NCBI GenBank assembly: GCA_034006965.1
Contig: JAVERU010000129.1
Coordinates: 1 to 8,734, forward strand
Direction of reading: 5' to 3'
Length of the DNA stretch: 8,734 nucleotides
Source: Perlabentimonas sp034006965
GTDB taxonomy: Bacteria > Bacteroidota > Bacteroidia > Bacteroidales > Tenuifilaceae
In this document: one piece after another, positions 5,773 to 8,734 of the stretch
How the letters are laid out: each line of letters starts with the position of its first letter
How positions within the stretch are numbered: position 1 is the first letter of the stretch
The notes under the pieces: model-generated
The model's input: only the letters and a program-made list of their open reading frames with translations
The model's database searches: none
What the model was told of the DNA's origin: nothing
Position numbers and translations under genes: made by a program

Positions 5773-6575
5773 TACTCAGTATCATTTTTAAACTTCGCAA
5801 TAGTTTGGCTAACATCCGACATGGTAAAATTGTAACGCTTGCGTAAACGGCCTAATCTCTCCGATTGGTAGCTAGTTGAAATCCCCAGCTCTTTACAGAT
5901 ATAGCTGCTTGGCACCCCATACTTACCTGCCACGTGGCTAATGCTTTGGCTGCCCAAAACCTCATACTCCTCTATGGTATTTTGATTCTTATGCTGTTTC
6001 TCGTCGTGCTCGGGGTGAGTTTTATGGATTACCTCTGCCTGTTGAGTAACTTTTGCAGAATTGATCGCTGAGGTTTTTGCTGATAATACTTCAGCGTCAT
6101 TCACCACTTCGGTATTGGGTAATTCACGCAAAACATCAGATGTACTAACGGTGCGATGCCGGTATAAATTACCATACTCAACCTGCCTTGGCTCAACCAC
6201 AAAAGCAAACACAAAAAGGAATAAGCCAAAAACTGATATGAAAATACTAAAGATAATTCTGGGGGTACGCTTGGGTACTAATCTTTTAAAAAAGCAAACA
6301 ACCATTTTCCAATGGAAAATGATGTGGAGCACGATGAAAACCACAAAGGCAATGCTAACAATAAGATGGATTGTGCCCCACTCGTGCCTATCCAAACCCA
6401 AAAACTCCAGATTTATATTCTCGCCATACACCGCATTACGCCTCTCGCCCGAAAGCAGGGTGTACTTAATAAGAAATCCCATCCCGGCCATTGCCATAAG
6501 CAGCAGGAATAGAATAATATCAATGGTAAGGTTTAGCTTTGCCCTATCTCTACAAAATTTTATAAAACTGCTCAT
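5772..6575 (-). CDS. DUF4405-like heme-type membrane protein with C-terminal helical module
   Basis: This is a 267-residue protein with two distinct halves. Residues 16-37, about 68-95 and 106-127 are hydrophobic helices. The second carries H70, H84 and H88, and H64 lies just before it, a spacing compatible with cytochrome b-type heme binding as proposed for DUF4405 proteins. Residues about 140-203 form a polar, histidine- and lysine-rich linker (KTHPEHDEKQHKNQN). Residues 206-262 form a predicted helical module (ISHVAGKYGVP, ICKELGIS, ERLGRLRKRYNFTMSDV). It resembles a short tail I recall from other redox membrane proteins, including 4Fe-4S-binding ones, but the function is unknown to me. 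It probably passes electrons between the membrane and a soluble partner from this operon. A good AAAGGAGT Shine-Dalgarno sequence lies seven bases before the ATG. Family assignment is moderate; topology is well supported. Confidence 0.78.
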   Translation of the reverse strand: MSSFIKFCRDRAKLNLTIDIILFLLLMAMAGMGFLIKYTLLSGERRNAVYGENINLEFLGLDRHEWGTIHLIVSIAFVVFIVLHIIFHWKMVVCFFKRLVPKRTPRIIFSIFISVFGLFLFVFAFVVEPRQVEYGNLYRHRTVSTSDVLRELPNTEVVNDAEVLSAKTSAINSAKVTQQAEVIHKTHPEHDEKQHKNQNTIEEYEVLGSQSISHVAGKYGVPSSYICKELGISTSYQSERLGRLRKRYNFTMSDVSQTIAKFKNDTE

Positions 6576-6582
6576 TGCTTCA

Positions 6583-6589
6583 CTCCTTT
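6583..6589 (-). promoter_or_regulatory. Ribosome binding site (AAGGAGT region) of the heme-type membrane protein gene
   Basis: The minus strand reads AAAGGAGTGAAGCAATG, with GGAG eight bases before the start codon at 6575. The site directly follows the peptide deformylase TAA (6591-6589). It is the best Shine-Dalgarno sequence in the operon and fixes the start of the membrane protein. Confidence 0.6.
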
Positions 6590-7110
6590 TAGCGTTTTTT
6601 CGATAACCTTTGAAGCCGTTTTAACTTACTTGCAATAATTGCTTTGCGTATTGGACTAATTCGATCGACAAACAGGATTCCCTCCAGATGGTCGTACTCA
6701 TGCTGAAATATTCTCGCCTCTATCCCATCTATCTGCCGGATTACCTCATTCATTTCCTCATCAAGGTACTTCACCCGTATGGATTTTGGTCTCTCAACCA
6801 TTTCATAAAGTTCGGGAATGCTTAAGCATCCCTCGTTGTAGAGTGATGTTTCCTCACTAACCTCAATAATTACGGGATTGATTACAACACGCTTAAAACT
6901 CTCAACCGACGGGTCATCATCGGCTAAGGGTTCTGTGCTTATTATGAATACTCTTTGCAGCACGCCAATTTGCGGAGCGGCCAATCCTATCCCACCCTCC
7001 ACAGCAAGAGTATCGAAAAGATTTTTAACCAACTCAGGCTGAATCTCGCCAATATTCTCGGCATGCTTGCGTAGCGTGGGCGAACCGTATACTAAAACTT
7101 TTGCCTTCAT
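6589..7110 (-). CDS. def: Peptide deformylase
   Basis: This enzyme removes the N-formyl group from nascent proteins at the ribosome exit. All three family motifs are intact: GIGLAAPQIG (40-49), EGCLS (93-97) and HEYDH (137-141). The metal ligands are C95, H137 and H141, and E138 is the catalytic base. The metal is normally Fe2+ in vivo. The 173-residue length is usual, and the motifs match an active bacterial enzyme. The setting is unusual: it lies six bases after a radical SAM gene and 13 bases before a heme-type membrane protein, not beside translation genes such as fmt. In many Bacteroidota the housekeeping def lies next to ruvX, so this could be a second copy; the window cannot show that. 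The start at ATG 7110 gives the normal family N-terminus (VLVYGSPTLRK). No clear Shine-Dalgarno sequence is present. Confidence 0.96.
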   Translation of the reverse strand: MKAKVLVYGSPTLRKHAENIGEIQPELVKNLFDTLAVEGGIGLAAPQIGVLQRVFIISTEPLADDDPSVESFKRVVINPVIIEVSEETSLYNEGCLSIPELYEMVERPKSIRVKYLDEEMNEVIRQIDGIEARIFQHEYDHLEGILFVDRISPIRKAIIASKLKRLQRLSKKR

Positions 7111-7116
7111 AACTTT

Positions 7117-8049
7117 CTAACGTTTTCTGAGATAGTATTTCATGGAATCGTACTCAAGCTCCACAACCTTTTGATCATTAATCAACTCTTCCAAAACTGA
7201 ATATTCGGCCTTATCGTTTGCCAACAGATCGCGCATGGTATCCTCCCTAATTGGATGCACTGCACAAATATTTAGGATATCGTCGATTGCATTACCTGTA
7301 AACCCTGTGTTGGTGCCCTCGAATCCTAGGATAAGTTCAGTATTTAGCCCCTGCCTAGTAAATATTTGGTAGGCATTATTAATTGATTCCGAAGATGATG
7401 GCCTGACTATTGATATGGCCGGTGGGCGTGTAGGAATGGAGATATAAGCCTTGGACGGGTTAATAAGAAATACATTGTGAGCGGTACGCTCCACATCATA
7501 AGGTACATCATTGATTCCACCAACCAGCATGGTTTCCGTGGCCAGCATACCCTCAAATTGCTTGGCAAAAATTCTGTTTCCCTCGTTTATCCTATCAAAA
7601 TCCAAATGGGGATGCGGGCGGTTTATCTTATTCCAAATGGGCTCACTGGCAGTATCTACCTTAATGGATACCCAGTCGGCAAGCATCAAATCGTTTCTAA
7701 CATCAGGGTTGGCAAGCATCGAACCGTTTGTTATTACCGCAATGGGGATTTTGAGCTGTTTAAGCAGCTCAATTGATTCGCCCAAATTCTTATCGAGCGT
7801 TGGCTCACCATTGGCAACAAAGGTTAGGTAATCGGGTTTATCGTTTGCCGTTAACTTGGATAATTGATTTTCGACACCCTCAAGTATCTGCTTTGGCTGG
7901 TAAAACGACTCCCTACTTATGCTATACTTTTGCTTTGCTCCAACCTGGCAGTAAACACAAGAGTATGAGCATATCTTTTGCTCGGGAATGTTATTTATTC
8001 CGAGGCTTTTGACCAATCGGCGCGAGGGTATGGGGCCAAAACAAATCAT
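7117..8049 (-). CDS. Radical SAM protein, COG0731-like, substrate unknown
   Basis: This is a 310-residue cytoplasmic radical SAM enzyme. The N-terminus FGPIPSRRLVKSLGI (4-18) is characteristic of a COG0731 subgroup and precedes the cluster motif C27-x3-C31-x2-C34 (CSYSCVYC). The SAM-binding strand NGEPTLD is at 80-86 and ITNGS at 106-110. The last 60 residues (from about ILNICAVHPIRED) form a helical, probably winged-helix-like C-terminal domain ending in MKYYLRKR. COG0731 also contains the wyosine enzyme Tyw1, but the SRRLG-type N-terminus and C-terminal domain mark a separate group with no proven reaction. It lies one base after the MinD-ferredoxin ATPase gene, so the two are very likely co-translated. 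The ATPase-ferredoxin could supply electrons or clusters, which is inference. Its substrate might be another product of this operon. Confidence 0.88.
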   Translation of the reverse strand: MICFGPIPSRRLVKSLGINNIPEQKICSYSCVYCQVGAKQKYSISRESFYQPKQILEGVENQLSKLTANDKPDYLTFVANGEPTLDKNLGESIELLKQLKIPIAVITNGSMLANPDVRNDLMLADWVSIKVDTASEPIWNKINRPHPHLDFDRINEGNRIFAKQFEGMLATETMLVGGINDVPYDVERTAHNVFLINPSKAYISIPTRPPAISIVRPSSSESINNAYQIFTRQGLNTELILGFEGTNTGFTGNAIDDILNICAVHPIREDTMRDLLANDKAEYSVLEELINDQKVVELEYDSMKYYLRKR

Positions 8050-8050
8050 A

Positions 8051-8734
8051 CTAGTTGCGAACTATCTTATTCCAAATCGATTTAAGTTTGTTACTAAACT
8101 CCGAATCGGGAGCCCACTCAACAATACTTTTGCAGTTAACCATGGCGTCAACTACCACGCTGTCGAAAGGTAATCTCCCGGCTATTGATACACTATTTTG
8201 TGTGCAGTACATTTCAATCTCGCTGGTCATATCGGCATTTAAATCGAACTTATTTACAAGCACCCAAGGCTTTAGGCTAAATTTCGACACCATCTCGAGA
8301 GTACGCTTCAAATCATGCAAACCCGAAATGGTTGGCTCTGTTACAATTAGCACGTGGTCAACTCCAGTAATTGAAGATATTACAGCACAACCAATGCCCG
8401 GAGGACCATCGATAACAACATGCTGCAGGTTATTCTGCTTGGCTACCTCCTTGGCTTTTTCACGCACCATATTCACCAGCTTGCCCGAGTTCTCCTCGCC
8501 GGGTGCAAGTCGCCCATAAACCATTTTTCCGTTACGGAAATCGCCCGCATACATTCGGCTTTTATCATTATCAATCATTGATATTGCACCGTAGGGGCAT
8601 ATACGCCAGCATAGCTGGCAACCATCGCATGATGTTTCGGAAATCTCAATCCGTCCGTTTATATTGGTTATGGCATCGAAACGGCAGTAATCCATACACA
8701 AACCACAGCTGGTACACTTTTCGTAATTGATAAC
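8051..8734 (-). CDS. MinD-superfamily P-loop ATPase with inserted two-[4Fe-4S] ferredoxin domain (partial, N-terminus outside window)
   Basis: The visible 227 residues are the C-terminal part of a MinD/NifH-like ATPase of the COG1149 type. The frame stays open to the window edge; the TTG at 8701 is not its start, because cluster-ligand codons lie upstream of it. Two ferredoxin motifs are seen: C7, C10, C13, C17 (CTSCGLCMDYC) and C36, C39, C42, C46 (CDGCQLCWRICP), counting from the first visible codon. The first lacks the usual Pro after its last Cys. Then come the family segment RLAPGEENSGKLV (75-87) and Walker B/switch II DGPPGIGC (109-116), TEPTISGLHDLKR and a VNKFDLN nucleotide-base motif. 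The Walker A loop lies outside the window. Such proteins are thought to couple ATP hydrolysis to Fe-S cluster or electron handling; the target is unknown. It heads the visible operon. Confidence 0.92.
   Translation of the reverse strand, partial: VINYEKCTSCGLCMDYCRFDAITNINGRIEISETSCDGCQLCWRICPYGAISMIDNDKSRMYAGDFRNGKMVYGRLAPGEENSGKLVNMVREKAKEVAKQNNLQHVVIDGPPGIGCAVISSITGVDHVLIVTEPTISGLHDLKRTLEMVSKFSLKPWVLVNKFDLNADMTSEIEMYCTQNSVSIAGRLPFDSVVVDAMVNCKSIVEWAPDSEFSNKLKSIWNKIVRN

Noticed and set aside
6061..6606. Plus-strand 181-codon open frame opposite the membrane protein gene.
   Set aside because: It is antisense to a gene with clear helices and a good Shine-Dalgarno sequence; its basic, hydrophobic translation is the mirror of that gene.
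8055..8519. Plus-strand 154-codon open frame opposite the MinD-ferredoxin gene.
   Set aside because: The minus strand carries unmistakable family motifs, so this is an antisense shadow.
8051..8701. TTG at 8701 as the start of the MinD-ferredoxin protein.
   Set aside because: The same frame continues to the window edge and encodes three more cluster cysteines (CTSCGLC), so the gene is truncated by the window and does not start here.

Overview
The window looks like chromosome from an anaerobic or microaerophilic member of the Bacteroidota, most likely Bacteroidales or a close relative. This assignment rests on protein character and is inferred, not proven. Supporting points are the Bacteroidota-type Mrp that reads WFTP where other lineages carry a CxxC, the many Fe-S, corrinoid and heme proteins, the moderate-to-low G+C, and the weak or absent Shine-Dalgarno sequences before most genes. 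Every supported gene lies on the minus strand, so transcription runs from high to low coordinates.

Positions 8734 to 2040 hold a tightly packed run of nine genes, probably one operon that starts outside the window. In transcription order they are: a MinD-type ATPase with an inserted two-cluster ferredoxin domain (5' end outside the window), a radical SAM protein, peptide deformylase, a three-helix heme-type membrane protein with a C-terminal helical module, a DUF169 protein, a corrinoid adenosyltransferase, a small VOC metalloprotein, a single-cysteine FAD/NADH disulfide reductase, and a short Mrp-family ATPase. Gaps are -1 to 13 bases, apart from 46 bases before the disulfide reductase. The combination points to low-potential redox chemistry and cofactor handling (Fe-S, corrinoid, heme, thiol/persulfide). 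At least two members (DUF169 and the membrane protein) have no established function, and the substrate of the radical SAM protein is unknown.

Positions 1422-2039 are non-coding and unusually structured. They contain a probable hairpin terminator (1877-1934), a nested inverted repeat with a GC-rich 19-bp hairpin at its centre (1640-1763), and an abutting inverted repeat (1573-1639) that contains short GGTTT-AAACC palindromes. This stretch separates the operon from the next transcription unit.

Positions 1421 to 1 hold a second minus-strand unit: a family 4 (Fe-S) uracil-DNA glycosylase, a 71-residue TPR-like protein with a GTG start, and a metallo-beta-lactamase-fold hydrolase of the COG1237 type whose C-terminus lies outside the window. 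No tRNA, rRNA, CRISPR array, transposase or plus-strand gene could be supported.
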